The notes under the pieces are model-generated. The model was given only the letters and a program-made list of their open reading frames with translations. It ran no database searches and was not told the DNA's origin. From NCBI RefSeq assembly GCF_021432765.1, contig NZ_CP058908.1, forward strand, positions 1,132,001 to 1,196,000: a stretch of 64,000 nt of DNA, in the 5' to 3' direction. Positions 27,516 through 37,090 of this stretch are shown in pieces (the first letter of the stretch is position 1; every line of letters starts with the position of its first letter). Made by a program: the position numbers and the translations under genes. The stretch comes from Pseudomonas phenolilytica. GTDB taxonomy: Bacteria; Pseudomonadota; Gammaproteobacteria; Pseudomonadales; Pseudomonadaceae.

Positions 27516-29588
27516 TCACACCTGGCCGTACTCCTGGCCATGACGCAGCCAGCGCTCCAGCAGCGGGCTGACATGTTGCGGCCAGCGCGCCAGCAGCTCC
27601 TGGGCGGCGTCGCGCACCGCCGGCAGCAGGTCGGCGTCGCGCATCAGGTCGGCGACCTTGAACTGCAGCAGGCCGGTCTGACGGGTGCCGAGCATTTCGC
27701 CGGGGCCGCGTAGCTCCAAGTCCTTCTCGGCGATTATGAAGCCGTCGCAGGTCTCGCGCATGATCGCCAGCCGCTCGCGGCCCAGCTGCGACAGCGGCGC
27801 GTGGTAGAGCAGCACGCAGTGGCTGGCCGCGCTGCCACGGCCGACGCGGCCGCGCAGCTGGTGCAGCTGCGCCAGGCCCAGACGTTCCGGGTTCTCGATG
27901 ATCATCAGGCTGGCGTTGGGCACGTCGACGCCGACTTCGATGACCGTGGTGGCGACCAGCAGCTGCAGTTCGCCGCGCTTGAACTGCTCCATCACCGCGG
28001 CCTTCTCGGCCGGCTTCATGCGCCCGTGGATCAGCCCGACGCGCAGGCCGACCAGCGCCGCCGAGAGATCGTCGTAGGTGGTTTCCGCCGCCTGGCAGGT
28101 CAGCTCCTCGGATTCCTCGATCAGCGTGCACACCCAGTACGCCTGACGCCCCTCGTTGCAGGCGATGCGCACCCGCTCGATCACCTCCAGGCGGCGGCTA
28201 TCGGCGATCACCAGGGTGTTCACCGGCGTGCGGCCCGGCGGCAGTTCGTCGAGGATCGAGGTATCGAGATCGGCGTAGGCGCTCATCGCCAGGGTGCGTG
28301 GGATCGGCGTGGCGGTCATGATCAGCTGGTGCGGGCAGAGTCGGCCGTCGATGCCCTTCTGGCGCAGGGCGAGGCGCTGCTGCACGCCGAAGCGGTGCTG
28401 CTCGTCGATGATCACCAGGGCCAGGCGCTTGAAGACCACCTCGTCCTGGAACAGCGCGTGGGTGCCAACCACCATCGGGCAGCCGCCGGCGATCTGCTCC
28501 AGCGCCGCGGCGCGGGCCTTGCCCTTGAGCTTGCCGGCCAGCCAGGCGACCTCGATGCCGAGCGGCTCCAGCCACTTGCTGAAGTTGAGAAAGTGCTGCT
28601 CGGCGAGGATCTCGGTCGGCGCCATCAGCGCCACCTGGTAGCCGGCTTCCAGCGCCTGCAGGGCGGCGAGGGCGGCGACCACCGTCTTGCCGGCGCCAAC
28701 ATCGCCCTGCACCAGACGCAGCATGGGCTCGTCCTGGGCCAGGTCATAGGCGATCTCGGCACCGACACGCTGCTGCGCGCCGGTTGGCGCGAAACCGAGG
28801 TTGGCGAGAAAGCGCTGCGGCAGCTTCTGCGCCGGCGGCAGCGCCGGCGCCTGCTGCGCGCGCACCCGCTCGCGCAGGCGCTGCAGCGACAGCTGGTGGG
28901 TCAGCAGCTCCTCGAACGCCAGGCGATGCTGCGCCCAGTGCCGACCTTCGGCGAGTTCCTCCAGATCGGCATCGGCCGGGGGGCGGTGCAGGTAGCGGAT
29001 GGCTGCGTCCAGCGCGCCGAGCTGGTAGTCGCGGGCCAGCTCGGCGGGCAGCCAGTCCGGCAGGCTGTGCGGGCCGAGCCGCGCCAGCGCCTGTTCGCTG
29101 AGGTTGCGCAGACGCTGCTGGGTCAGGCCTTCGGTGGTCGGGTAGATCGGCGTCAGGGTCTGTTCGACCGGTGCCGGTTCGCCGGTCAGCGCGCGGTATT
29201 CCGGGTGATAGATCTCCAGCCCCGAGGCGCCGGGACGTGCCTCGCCGTAGCAGCGCAGCGGGGTGCCGCGCTTCAGGGCTTCCTTCTGCGCCTGGCTGAA
29301 GTGGTAGAAGCGCAGGCTCAGGGTGCCGCTGCCGTCCTGCAGACGCACCAGCAGGCTGCGGCGGCGGCCCATGACGATGTCGGCGCCGGACACCACGCCT
29401 TCGATCACCGCGTCCTGCCCCGGGCGCAGTGCGCCGATCGGCACCACGCGGGTGCGGTCCTGGTAGCGCAGCGGCAGGTGAAACAGCACGTCCTGCAGGG
29501 TTTCCAGGCCGACCCTGGCGAGCTTCTCGGCCAGCGCCGCGCCGACGCCCTTGAGCGCGGTGACCGGGATGGTCGCCAGTTCGCTCAT
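27516..29588 (-). CDS. recG: ATP-dependent DNA helicase RecG
   Basis: The 690-residue helicase remodels stalled replication forks and branched recombination intermediates. An N-terminal wedge/OB domain (about 1-190) contains RYQDRTRVVPIGALRPGQ. Helicase motifs are Walker A (GDVGAGKTVVA), DEQH (IIDEQHRFGVQQR), motif III (TATPIPRTLA) and motif VI (QLRGRVGRG). The C-terminus ends LLERWLRHGQEYGQV. It starts 4 bases downstream of the oxyR stop, so the two are probably co-transcribed. Confidence 0.98.
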   Translation of the reverse strand: MSELATIPVTALKGVGAALAEKLARVGLETLQDVLFHLPLRYQDRTRVVPIGALRPGQDAVIEGVVSGADIVMGRRRSLLVRLQDGSGTLSLRFYHFSQAQKEALKRGTPLRCYGEARPGASGLEIYHPEYRALTGEPAPVEQTLTPIYPTTEGLTQQRLRNLSEQALARLGPHSLPDWLPAELARDYQLGALDAAIRYLHRPPADADLEELAEGRHWAQHRLAFEELLTHQLSLQRLRERVRAQQAPALPPAQKLPQRFLANLGFAPTGAQQRVGAEIAYDLAQDEPMLRLVQGDVGAGKTVVAALAALQALEAGYQVALMAPTEILAEQHFLNFSKWLEPLGIEVAWLAGKLKGKARAAALEQIAGGCPMVVGTHALFQDEVVFKRLALVIIDEQHRFGVQQRLALRQKGIDGRLCPHQLIMTATPIPRTLAMSAYADLDTSILDELPPGRTPVNTLVIADSRRLEVIERVRIACNEGRQAYWVCTLIEESEELTCQAAETTYDDLSAALVGLRVGLIHGRMKPAEKAAVMEQFKRGELQLLVATTVIEVGVDVPNASLMIIENPERLGLAQLHQLRGRVGRGSAASHCVLLYHAPLSQLGRERLAIMRETCDGFIIAEKDLELRGPGEMLGTRQTGLLQFKVADLMRDADLLPAVRDAAQELLARWPQHVSPLLERWLRHGQEYGQV

Positions 29589-29592
29589 GGCC

Positions 29593-30513
29593 TCAGGCTT
29601 TCGCCGACGGCGGTTTGCCTACCGAACACAGGCGGATCGAGTCGGCGAGGATCTCGATCGCCTTGGGCCGCGGGAAGCTGGCGCGCCAGGCGATCGCTAC
29701 GGTGCGGAACGGCACCGGCGGCGTCAGCGGGCGGGTCTCCAGTACGCCGGGGGCGTAATGGTGGCTCTCCACTGCCGACAGCGGCAGGATCGACACGCCC
29801 AGACCCGAAGCGACCATGTGGCGGATGGTTTCCAGCGAACTGGATTCCACCGTGGTGTGGCTTGGCGCCTCGCCCTTGCGCGTCGTCGGGCAGGCTTCGA
29901 GCACCTGATCGCGGAAGCAGTGACCCTCACCGAGCAGCAGCAGGCTCTTGTCGTTGAGCATCTCGGCGTCGATGGTTTCCTTGGCCGTCCACGGATGGTC
30001 GGCCGGCATCAGCACATAGAACGGCTCGTCGTAGAGCGGCTTGGTCAGCACGTCGGCTTCCTGGAACGGCAGCGCGATGATGATCGCGTCCAGCTCGCCG
30101 GTGCGCAGCTTGTCGCGCAGGACGTGGGTGAAGTTTTCCTCGATGTACAGCGGCATGTCCGGCGCCACGCGGTGTAGCTGCGGGATCAGGTGCGGGAACA
30201 TGTACGGGCCGACGGTATAGATGGCGCCGACCTTCAGCGGTGCGGCCAGCTGGTTCTTGCCCACCTGCGCCAGCTCGCGGATGCTCTGTGCCTGCTCCAG
30301 TACCTTCTGCGCCTGCGTGACGATGCCTTCGCCGACCGGGGTCAGGCGCACCGCGCTCTTGGTCCGCTCGAAGATCAGTACGCCGAGCTCGTCCTCGAGC
30401 TTCTTCACGCCGACCGAGAGGGTCGGCTGACTGACGTGGCAGCGCTCGGCGGCGCGGCCGAAGTGCTGTTCCTGGGCGAGGGTGACGATGTAGCGCAGTT
30501 CGGTCAGGGTCAT
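29593..30513 (-). CDS. oxyR: Hydrogen peroxide-sensing LysR regulator OxyR
   Basis: A 306-residue LysR-type regulator. The N-terminal winged helix reads MTLTELRYIVTLAQEQHFGRAA. The peroxide-sensing pair sits in GEGHCFRDQVLEAC, corresponding to Cys199 and Cys208 of E. coli OxyR, so disulfide switching is expected. It forms an operon-like unit with recG, as in Pseudomonas, where oxyR-recG co-transcription is known. It is divergent from the SDR gene at 30695. Confidence 0.97.
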   Translation of the reverse strand: MTLTELRYIVTLAQEQHFGRAAERCHVSQPTLSVGVKKLEDELGVLIFERTKSAVRLTPVGEGIVTQAQKVLEQAQSIRELAQVGKNQLAAPLKVGAIYTVGPYMFPHLIPQLHRVAPDMPLYIEENFTHVLRDKLRTGELDAIIIALPFQEADVLTKPLYDEPFYVLMPADHPWTAKETIDAEMLNDKSLLLLGEGHCFRDQVLEACPTTRKGEAPSHTTVESSSLETIRHMVASGLGVSILPLSAVESHHYAPGVLETRPLTPPVPFRTVAIAWRASFPRPKAIEILADSIRLCSVGKPPSAKA

Positions 30514-30694
30514 AGTCAGCGTCCATTAGATTGGCGGCAAGCATAGCCTTTGCGTAGCGGTCTAACCAACTGCGGGCGCAGGCCGAAGCGTTCGGCAAAT
30601 GGCGCGTGCGGTGTTCGGCATGAGCCAGCGCGGCGGCGCTACACTGCGCAACAGGAAGATGATGCGGTCTCGGTGGGTCGCCGGAGGATGAAGG

Positions 30695-31555
30695 ATGGGC
30701 AAGCGTTATTCGGTATTGATCGCCGGCTGTGGCGATGTGGGATGCCGTCTCGGTCTGCAGCTGAGTCGCGCGGGCTGGCGGGTGTACGGCATGCGCCGCG
30801 AAGCCGCCGGCCTGCCGGTGCCGATCCTGCCGGTCAAGGGTGACCTGAGCAGCGCGGAATGTCCGCGCACCTGGCCGAATGGCGAGCTGGACTATCTGGT
30901 CTATGCCGCCTCGGCCAGCCAGCACGACGAAGCAGGCTATCGCCAGGCCTATGTCGACGGCGTGCGCCATGTGCTCGACTGGCTCGAACAACGCGGCCAG
31001 CGCCCGCGGCGGCTGTTGTTCATCTCCAGCACCGGCGTCTACGGCCAGCACGACGGCGAGTGGATCGACGAGACCTCGGCCACCGAACCCAGCGGCTACA
31101 CCGGCCGGGTGATGCTGGAGGCCGAGCGTCAGGTGCTCGGCTGCGGGCTGCCGGCGACCGTGGTGCGCATGGGCGGGCTGTACGATCCGGCGCGGCCGTG
31201 GATGCAGAATCAGGTGCGCGCCGGCCTGCGCGTCGAGCGTGATCCGCCGCAGTACAGCAACCGCCTGCACCGCGACGACGCCGCCGCGCTGCTGGCGTTC
31301 CTGCTGCAGGCCGATGCGCGTGGCGAACCGCTGGATGATTGCTACCTGGGCGTCGATGACGATCCGGCGCCGCTGCACGAGGTGGTCGACTGGCTGCGCG
31401 CGCGCCTCGGCGTCACCCAGTGGGCCGAGCAGAGCATGACCCGCCGCGCCGGCAGCAAGCGCTGCAGCAACGCCCGCGCCCGCGCGCTGGGCTGGGCGCC
31501 GCGCTATCCGAGCTATCGCGATGGCTACGCCACGCTCGGCGAGCGGCGTGACTGA
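30695..31555 (+). CDS. NAD-dependent epimerase/SDR-like protein (YeeZ type)
   Basis: A 286-residue Rossmann protein with the nucleotide-binding start SVLIAGCGDVGCRLGLQLSRAG, a Ser/Tyr-region FISSTGVYGQHDGEWIDE and an RLHRDDAAALLAFLLQ segment typical of extended SDR proteins resembling YeeZ. The substrate is unknown. A strong GGAGG lies 7 bases before the ATG at 30695. It overlaps the next gene (AraC) by 8 bases if the GTG start of that gene is used. Confidence 0.88.
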   Translation: MGKRYSVLIAGCGDVGCRLGLQLSRAGWRVYGMRREAAGLPVPILPVKGDLSSAECPRTWPNGELDYLVYAASASQHDEAGYRQAYVDGVRHVLDWLEQRGQRPRRLLFISSTGVYGQHDGEWIDETSATEPSGYTGRVMLEAERQVLGCGLPATVVRMGGLYDPARPWMQNQVRAGLRVERDPPQYSNRLHRDDAAALLAFLLQADARGEPLDDCYLGVDDDPAPLHEVVDWLRARLGVTQWAEQSMTRRAGSKRCSNARARALGWAPRYPSYRDGYATLGERRD

Positions 31556-32351
31556 CGGCAATCGCCTACTGGCGCGGCCCTGGTTGCCGGGCGTGGAGCT
31601 GTTCCATGCCGACTTCTCCGGCCAGCCGTTCGGCCGGCATAGCCACGATGCCTTCGCCATCGGGGCCATCCTCCACGGTGTCGGCGGCTACCAGTGTCGC
31701 GGCGCGCGCCATGCGCTGCCGGCCGGCACGCTGTCGCTGATGAATCCGCAGGAGCCGCACACCGGCCACGCCGAGTCACCGCGGCTGATCTACCGCATGC
31801 TCTACATCGAGGAGGCGCGGCTGCCGGCGCTGCTCGGACGCAAGCAGCTGCCGCGCGGCTTTCGCCAGCTCAATCCGGCCGACGATGGCGCCGTGGCCGC
31901 CGGGCTGGCGCAATTGGCCGTCGACTTCCAGCACGGCGACGCGCTCGGCCTGGAGAGCCGCCTGCTGCAGCTGCTGGACCTGGTGTTCACCCGCCACGGC
32001 GGCTTGCGACCGATGCAGACGGCGCGGCGCGACGGCGGCACGGTCGCTGCCCTGCGCGATTACCTCGAGCAGCATTACGCCGAGGCGGTCAGCCTGCAGG
32101 CGCTGGCCGAGCAGCTGCAGCGCCATCCGCGCCATCTGATCGAAGCCTTCCGCCGCGCCTATGGCGTGCCGCCGCATACCTGGCTGCTGCAGCGGCGCAT
32201 CCGCGAGGCCAAGCGCCGCCTGCTCGATGGCGAGACGCTGGCCGAGCTGGCGCTGGGCCTGGGCTTCTACGATCAGGCGCACTTCAGCGGCACCTTCCGC
32301 CGTTTCACCGGCGTCACGCCGGGGCAGTTCCGCGCTACCGCGCGGGCCTGA
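31548..32351 (+). CDS. AraC family transcriptional regulator
   Basis: A 267-residue regulator with an N-terminal cupin (FGRHSHDAFAIGAILHG…YQCRGARHALPAGTLSLMNPQEPHTG) and a C-terminal AraC HTH region (LAEQLQRHPRHLIEAFRRAYGVPPHTWL, LALGLGFYDQAHFSGTFRRFTGVTPGQF). This is the AraC_binding subgroup often found with LysE exporters. The start is uncertain: GTG at 31548 gives 8-nt coupling with the SDR gene, and ATG at 31521 would add nine residues. The downstream LysE exporter is a likely target. Confidence 0.92.
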   Translation: MTDGNRLLARPWLPGVELFHADFSGQPFGRHSHDAFAIGAILHGVGGYQCRGARHALPAGTLSLMNPQEPHTGHAESPRLIYRMLYIEEARLPALLGRKQLPRGFRQLNPADDGAVAAGLAQLAVDFQHGDALGLESRLLQLLDLVFTRHGGLRPMQTARRDGGTVAALRDYLEQHYAEAVSLQALAEQLQRHPRHLIEAFRRAYGVPPHTWLLQRRIREAKRRLLDGETLAELALGLGFYDQAHFSGTFRRFTGVTPGQFRATARA

Positions 32352-32415
32352 GTTTCTTCCAAGACCGTAGCGAGCCGCTGCGGCAGTCTGGCCGCCCCTG
32401 TCAAAGGAGGCGGTC

Positions 32416-33039
32416 ATGATCGGGTTGTTTCTGCTGGTTGCCGGTACGCATTTCGCCGCCCTGCTGTCCCCGGGGCCGGATTTTTTCCTGCTGATCCGTG
32501 CGGCGCTGCTGCATGGCCGGCGCCAGGCCGATGGCTGCGCGGCCGGCATCGCCCTGGCGAATCTGCTGTCGATGCTGCTGGTGTTGCTCGCCCTGGCGGC
32601 GCTGCCCGGCGCCAACGGCGGGCTGTGGCGCAGCTTGCAGCTGGTCGGCGGCGGCTATTTCTGCTGGCTCGGCAGCCAGGCGCTGCTAGCCCGGCGCGAA
32701 CTGCAGCTACCGGACGGCTCCGGCGAAACCGGCGGGCGCTGGCGGGCCGGCTTCGGCCAAGGCCTCCTGGCCAGCAGCCTGAATCCCAAGCTGCCGCTGT
32801 TCTATGCCGGCCTGTTCGGCGTGCTGCGCGAAGCGGCGGTGCCCGGTTGGGGGCTGGCGCTGGCGATGGTCTGGATGGCGGCGGTGGTGCTCGGCTGGGA
32901 CCTGGCGCTGGTGCGCCTGCTCGGCCACGCGCGCTGGCGTGGTTGGCTGCGCCGGCGGGTGCGCACGCTCGACCGTCTGTGCGGCGCATTGCTGCTGGCG
33001 CTCGGTGGCTGGTTGCTGGTGACCGCTGTGCCGGGGTAA
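32416..33039 (+). CDS. LysE/RhtB family amino-acid exporter
   Basis: A 207-residue membrane protein with about five to six hydrophobic helices and the RhtB-type start FAALLSPGPDFFLLIRAALLHGRRQADGCAAGIALA. The GYFCWLGSQALL and GLLASSLNPKLPLFYAGLFGV segments are conserved in the family. AAGGAGG precedes the ATG at 32416. The upstream AraC regulator probably controls it; such pairs export amino acids or analogues. Confidence 0.93.
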   Translation: MIGLFLLVAGTHFAALLSPGPDFFLLIRAALLHGRRQADGCAAGIALANLLSMLLVLLALAALPGANGGLWRSLQLVGGGYFCWLGSQALLARRELQLPDGSGETGGRWRAGFGQGLLASSLNPKLPLFYAGLFGVLREAAVPGWGLALAMVWMAAVVLGWDLALVRLLGHARWRGWLRRRVRTLDRLCGALLLALGGWLLVTAVPG

Positions 33040-33206
33040 TGGCCTGCGCATGCAGTCCGTCGGCCCGGCGGCAACTCTGCGGCGGCGGGACTTACTAAAA
33101 CTCAGACGACACGTCGCACGGCAGGAGCGGCAGCACCCCCGCGCAGTCAGCGAGGCACAGGGAGATCACCGAGGCGGCGCCCCGACCCCCGATCTGGAGA
33201 TTGCCC

Positions 33207-34379
33207 ATGAGAGCGCTACGCTGGCACGGCAAGCACGACATCCGCTGTGACGACCACCTCCCCGACCCCACGATCGAAGATCCGCGCGACGCCATCATCA
33301 AGGTCAGCTCCTGTGCCATCTGCGGTTCGGACCTGCACCTGTATGACGGCTTCATGCCGGGCATGAAACACGGCGACATCATGGGCCACGAGTTCATGGG
33401 CGAGGTGATGGAAGTCGGCTCGGCGAACAAGAAGCTCAAGGTCGGCGACCGCGTGGTGGTGCCCTTCACCATCGTCTGCGGCGAATGCGAGCAGTGCCGG
33501 CGCGGCAATTTCTCGGTCTGCGAGCGTACCAATCGCAACAAGGACATCGCCGACAAGGTCTTCGGCCATAGCACCGCCGGGCTCTATGGCTATACCCATC
33601 TCACTGGCGGCTATGCCGGCGGCCAGGCCGAGTATGTGCGCGTGCCCTACGCCGATGTCGGCCCGGTGGTGATCCCCAACGGCCTGACCGACGAGCAGGT
33701 GCTGTTTCTTGGCGACATCTTCCCCACCGGCTGGCAGGCCGCCGCGCAGTGCGACATCCAGCCGACCGACACCGTGGCGGTGTGGGGCGCCGGTCCGGTC
33801 GGCCAGTTCGCCATCCGCAGCGCGGTGATGATGGGCGCCGAGCAGGTGGTGTGCATCGACAACGTGCCCGAGCGGCTGTCCATGGCGCGTGCCGGCGGGG
33901 CGATCACCATCAACTTCGACGAGGAAAGCGTGGTCGAGCGCCTCGCCGAGCTGACCCGCGGCAAAGGGCCGGAGAAGTGCATCGACTCGGTGGGCATGGA
34001 GGCGCATGCCAGCGGCTCGCTGGATTCGATGTACGACCGTGCCAAGCAGGCGCTGATGCTGGAAACCGACCGCCCGCACGTGTTGCGCGAAATGATCTAC
34101 GTCTGTCGACCGGCCGGCATCATCTCGATCCCCGGCGTCTACGGCGGGCTGATCGACAAGATCCCGTTCGGCGCGGCGATGAACAAGGGACTGACCTTCC
34201 GTATGGGCCAGACCCACGTCAACCGCTGGACCGACGACCTGCTCAAGCGCATCCAGGAAGGCCAGATCGATCCGAGCTTCGTCATCACCCACACGGTCAG
34301 CCTCGAGCAGGGCCCCGAGATGTACAAGACCTTCCGCGACAAGCACGACGGCTGCATCAAGGTGGTCCTCAAGCCATGA
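33207..34379 (+). CDS. Zinc-dependent alcohol/formaldehyde dehydrogenase family protein
   Basis: A 390-residue medium-chain dehydrogenase. Catalytic zinc residues lie in [13 protein letters not shown] and GHEFMGEV. The structural zinc site is [15 protein letters not shown] (CxxCxxCx7C). The NAD-binding motif is [22 protein letters not shown]. The [10 protein letters not shown] segment and the long C-terminus resemble glutathione-independent formaldehyde dehydrogenase-like enzymes. The substrate is not proven. The start at 33207 follows CTGGAGA; a TTG two codons earlier is less likely. It is followed by a membrane protein often found with it. Confidence 0.92.
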   Translation: MRALRWHGKHDIRCDDHLPDPTIEDPRDAIIKVSSCAICGSDLHLYDGFMPGMKHGDIMGHEFMGEVMEVGSANKKLKVGDRVVVPFTIVCGECEQCRRGNFSVCERTNRNKDIADKVFGHSTAGLYGYTHLTGGYAGGQAEYVRVPYADVGPVVIPNGLTDEQVLFLGDIFPTGWQAAAQCDIQPTDTVAVWGAGPVGQFAIRSAVMMGAEQVVCIDNVPERLSMARAGGAITINFDEESVVERLAELTRGKGPEKCIDSVGMEAHASGSLDSMYDRAKQALMLETDRPHVLREMIYVCRPAGIISIPGVYGGLIDKIPFGAAMNKGLTFRMGQTHVNRWTDDLLKRIQEGQIDPSFVITHTVSLEQGPEMYKTFRDKHDGCIKVVLKP

Positions 34380-34439
34380 CCTGGTCGCCGATCCCTACGG
34401 TAGGGATCGGCCTGCGAACATATCGAGCGAGGAGTCTGC

Positions 34440-34958
34440 ATGAGCATTCCACGGCAAGTTACCCGGCCCAACCCTTCGGCTCGCTCGCTGGCGCGCGGGC
34501 TGGGCTGGTTCAGCATCGGCCTGGGCGTCGTCCAGCTGGTCGCGCCGCGCCAGGTCGCGCGCTTCATCGGCATGCCCGGCAGCGACGGGCTGATCCGTGC
34601 CTGCGGGCTGCGTGAGATCGCCACCGGCGTCGGCATCCTGCTGGCGGACGACCCCAAGCCCTGGATCTACGGGCGCATCGGCGGCGATGCGCTGGACCTC
34701 GGCTGCCTCGGCTGGAGCATCGAGCACGGCCGCGAGCCGGCCAATGCGGCCATCGCTGCCGGCGCGGTGGCCGGCATCACCGCACTGGACCTGAGCTGCG
34801 CCAAGGGTCTGGATGCCGAACGGGTGCCAGCGGTCGAGTGGGACTACAGCGATCGCAGCGGTTTTCCCGCAGGCACGCAGCAGGCTCGCGGCTGCGTCGA
34901 GGCGGAATTCGCTGCGGCCCGCGCCGAACCCAACGGCTACTCGCCCTCGCTGCACTGA
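34440..34958 (+). CDS. Small membrane protein (cyclase/dehydrase-associated type)
   Basis: A 172-residue protein with two to three hydrophobic segments (GLGWFSIGLGVVQLVAP; AAIAAGAVAGITALDL) and the conserved stretch RACGLREIATGVGILL…WIYGRIGGDALDL. In some bacteria this segment is the N-terminal membrane part of larger cyclase/dehydrase-family proteins; here it is free-standing with a hydrophilic C-terminus (DRSGFPAGTQQARG). It lies 60 bases after the dehydrogenase gene, probably in the same transcript. Function unknown. Confidence 0.8.
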   Translation: MSIPRQVTRPNPSARSLARGLGWFSIGLGVVQLVAPRQVARFIGMPGSDGLIRACGLREIATGVGILLADDPKPWIYGRIGGDALDLGCLGWSIEHGREPANAAIAAGAVAGITALDLSCAKGLDAERVPAVEWDYSDRSGFPAGTQQARGCVEAEFAAARAEPNGYSPSLH

Positions 34959-35075
34959 CGTACTGCGCCGAGCCGGGGCGCCTGCGCTCTCGGTTCGGCG
35001 AAGTTTTTGTTAAGGTGCCGGCCGTTCCGGTCGTCCGCCCGCTGGGCTCAGCGACGACGCTTCAGATGAGAGCCC

Positions 35076-36008
35076 ATGTCTTCGGTCATCAACGTTGTCC
35101 TGCCCGTCTTCGCCCTGATCCTGCTCGGCTACCTGTGCCGCCGCAGTGGGCGCATGGGGCCGACCGGCGCTTCGGAACTCAACCGTTTCGTGGTCTGGCT
35201 GGGCCTGCCGGCACTGCTGTTCAGCGTGGTCGCCACCTCCACCTGGGAGCAGCTCTGGCAGCCGGGGTTTATCGCCGCCTTCGCCATCGGCTGCCTTGGC
35301 GTGTTCGCCTTCACCCTTGCGTATCGCCTGCTGCAGAAGCAGCCGCTGGTCGATGCCAGCCTGGATGCGCTGGGCGCGTCGTACGCCAACACCGGCTATG
35401 TGGGGATTCCGCTGTGCATGCTGGTACTCGGCGACGAGGCGCTGCAGCCGGCGATGGTCGCCTCGATCGTGGTGGTCTGCGTGCTGTTCGCCATTGCCCT
35501 GGCCTGCGTCGAAACCGGCCTGCATGCCGGGCAGGGCGTGCTGCGCACGCTGGGCAAGGTGAGCTGGGCGCTGGTGCGCAACCCGCTGGTGGTCGCGCCC
35601 ATGCTCGGTGCGCTGTGGGCGGCCAGTGACGCGCAACTGCCGGTGCCGCTGGCCACATTGCTCAAGCTGCTGGGTGCGGCGGCGGCGCCGTGCGCGCTCG
35701 CCTCGCTGGGGCTGTTCCTCGCCCAACCGCAGCCGGCCGGCCCGGTGCGCGGGGTGTGGCCGCTGGTGGGGCTGAAGCTGCTGGTGCAGCCGCTGATCAC
35801 TTGGTATCTGGCGTTCCAGGTTTTCGCGCTGCCGACCCTGTGGGCCTATTCGGCGCTGCTGCTCAGCGCGCTGCCCACCGGCACCGGCCCGTACATGCTT
35901 GCCGAGTTCTACGGCCGCGAAGGCTCGCGGGTGTCGCGGGTGGTGCTGCTGTCGACGCTGGGCTCGCTGATCAGCCTGTCGCTGATCCTGGTGCTGTTGC
36001 CGGTCTGA
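35076..36008 (+). CDS. AEC (auxin efflux carrier) family transporter
   Basis: A 310-residue membrane protein of about ten hydrophobic helices. Family features are LNRFVVWLGLPALLFSVVA, ASYANTGYVGIPLCMLVLG (the helix-break region), RNPLVVAPMLGALWA and LLLSALPTGTGPYMLAEFYG. Such carriers export organic acids or similar compounds; the substrate here is unknown. It is a single gene followed by a REP-like doublet. Confidence 0.93.
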   Translation: MSSVINVVLPVFALILLGYLCRRSGRMGPTGASELNRFVVWLGLPALLFSVVATSTWEQLWQPGFIAAFAIGCLGVFAFTLAYRLLQKQPLVDASLDALGASYANTGYVGIPLCMLVLGDEALQPAMVASIVVVCVLFAIALACVETGLHAGQGVLRTLGKVSWALVRNPLVVAPMLGALWAASDAQLPVPLATLLKLLGAAAAPCALASLGLFLAQPQPAGPVRGVWPLVGLKLLVQPLITWYLAFQVFALPTLWAYSALLLSALPTGTGPYMLAEFYGREGSRVSRVVLLSTLGSLISLSLILVLLPV

Positions 36009-36020
36009 TCTGCGCGCTCA

Positions 36021-36112
36021 CTTGGCGCGTGGATAAGCCTGCGGCGTTATCCACCCTACGCCGGAGCTGCCGTAGGGCGGAAAACCGCGAAGCGTTTTCC
36101 ACGCGCTATCCA
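36021..36112. repeat. REP-like inverted doublet sharing modules with the fliP-fliQ repeat
   Basis: Two ~35-bp palindromic modules lie tail to tail. The left one pairs GTGGATAA (36029-36036) with TTATCCAC (36047-36054). The right one pairs GGAAAAC (36079-36085) with GTTTTCC (36094-36100). Their inner ends are CCACCCTACG (36051-36060) and CGTAGGGCGG (36071-36080), mirror images separated by 10 bases. The right module matches the ends of the large element at 43796-44512. This looks like a dispersed REP/BIME-type element; it may also act as a terminator for the convergent genes. Confidence 0.8.
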
Positions 36113-36123
36113 CATGCTAACGG

Positions 36124-37071
36124 TCAGCTCACCGGGCGCGTTACTTCCAGCACCACGGCGGCGATGCGGTCGCAGCGGGTGTAGGCGCCGCCGAGCAGCT
36201 CCTCGCCGAACACGTCCGGGTCGATTTCCCGGTAGCGCCAGGTCAGCGGCGTCGGGGCCAGACGCTGGCAGGCTTCGGCGAGGAACGGGTCCTGGTTGTC
36301 CAGCATCGCCACGCCGGTATACAGCAGCAGCGTGCCGCCCGGCGCCAGCCGGCCAAGCGCCGCATCGAGGATCGCCAGCGACAGCTCGGCGCCCAACGGC
36401 CCGCCGCCGTGGCGGTAGGCGCGCTGATCGGCATCGACCAGATACGGCGGATTGGCCAGGATCAGATCGAACTCGCCGTCCACGGCGCCGAGCAGGTCGC
36501 TGTGCTCGGCGCGCAGGTTGTCGACGCCGGCCAACGCCGCGTTGATGCGCGTCAGGCGCAGCGCCTGCGGGTTGATATCCACCGCCAGCACCTCGGCCTG
36601 CGGCCGTGCCAGCGCGGTGAGTATCGCGCCGGCGCCGGAGCCGCAACCGATGTCCACGACGCGGCGGATCTCGCCGGTGTGACGGTCCAGATGACAGCGG
36701 ATGGCGCTGGCGAAGCGGTAGGTATCCGGGCCGAAGAACACCGCGTCGGGCGAGTCGGTGGGATACGCCGAATGCACGAACAGCTGGCCATCGAGGCTCG
36801 ACAGCCTTACCCGTGAGCGCCAGCGCGGGCCGCACGGCTCGAGCACCTGCGCCTGATCCATCAGGCTGAACAACGGCGGCGGCAGCAGCTCGTGCTGGAA
36901 CGGCCGGCTCCAGCCGAACACCCCGGGGAGATCGCCGGCCAGTGCATTCTGCGGCCGCTGGTTGACCCGTTCATGGGTCAGCGGCGTGGGCGTGATGAAG
37001 TGATAGCCACGCTCGCGCAGGGCCTGGCCCAGATGCAGCAACGCGCGGTCCTGCGCGGTTTCCATGATCAT
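36124..37071 (-). CDS. SAM-dependent methyltransferase (NPPY type)
   Basis: A 315-residue class I methyltransferase. An N-terminal region (about 1-125) precedes the SAM-binding motif VVDIGCGSGAGAILTA, the acidic loop VLAVDINPQALRLT and the catalytic LILANPPYLVDAD. NPPY is typical of enzymes that methylate amino groups (adenine-N6 or glutamine, for example RlmG/HemK relatives). The target is unknown. The start at 37071 follows AAGGGA at a good distance; an ATG two codons later is also possible. It probably shares a transcript with the upstream haem-oxygenase-like gene. Confidence 0.9.
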   Translation of the reverse strand: MIMETAQDRALLHLGQALRERGYHFITPTPLTHERVNQRPQNALAGDLPGVFGWSRPFQHELLPPPLFSLMDQAQVLEPCGPRWRSRVRLSSLDGQLFVHSAYPTDSPDAVFFGPDTYRFASAIRCHLDRHTGEIRRVVDIGCGSGAGAILTALARPQAEVLAVDINPQALRLTRINAALAGVDNLRAEHSDLLGAVDGEFDLILANPPYLVDADQRAYRHGGGPLGAELSLAILDAALGRLAPGGTLLLYTGVAMLDNQDPFLAEACQRLAPTPLTWRYREIDPDVFGEELLGGAYTRCDRIAAVVLEVTRPVS

Positions 37072-37090
37072 GATGCGTCCCTTGATGCCT

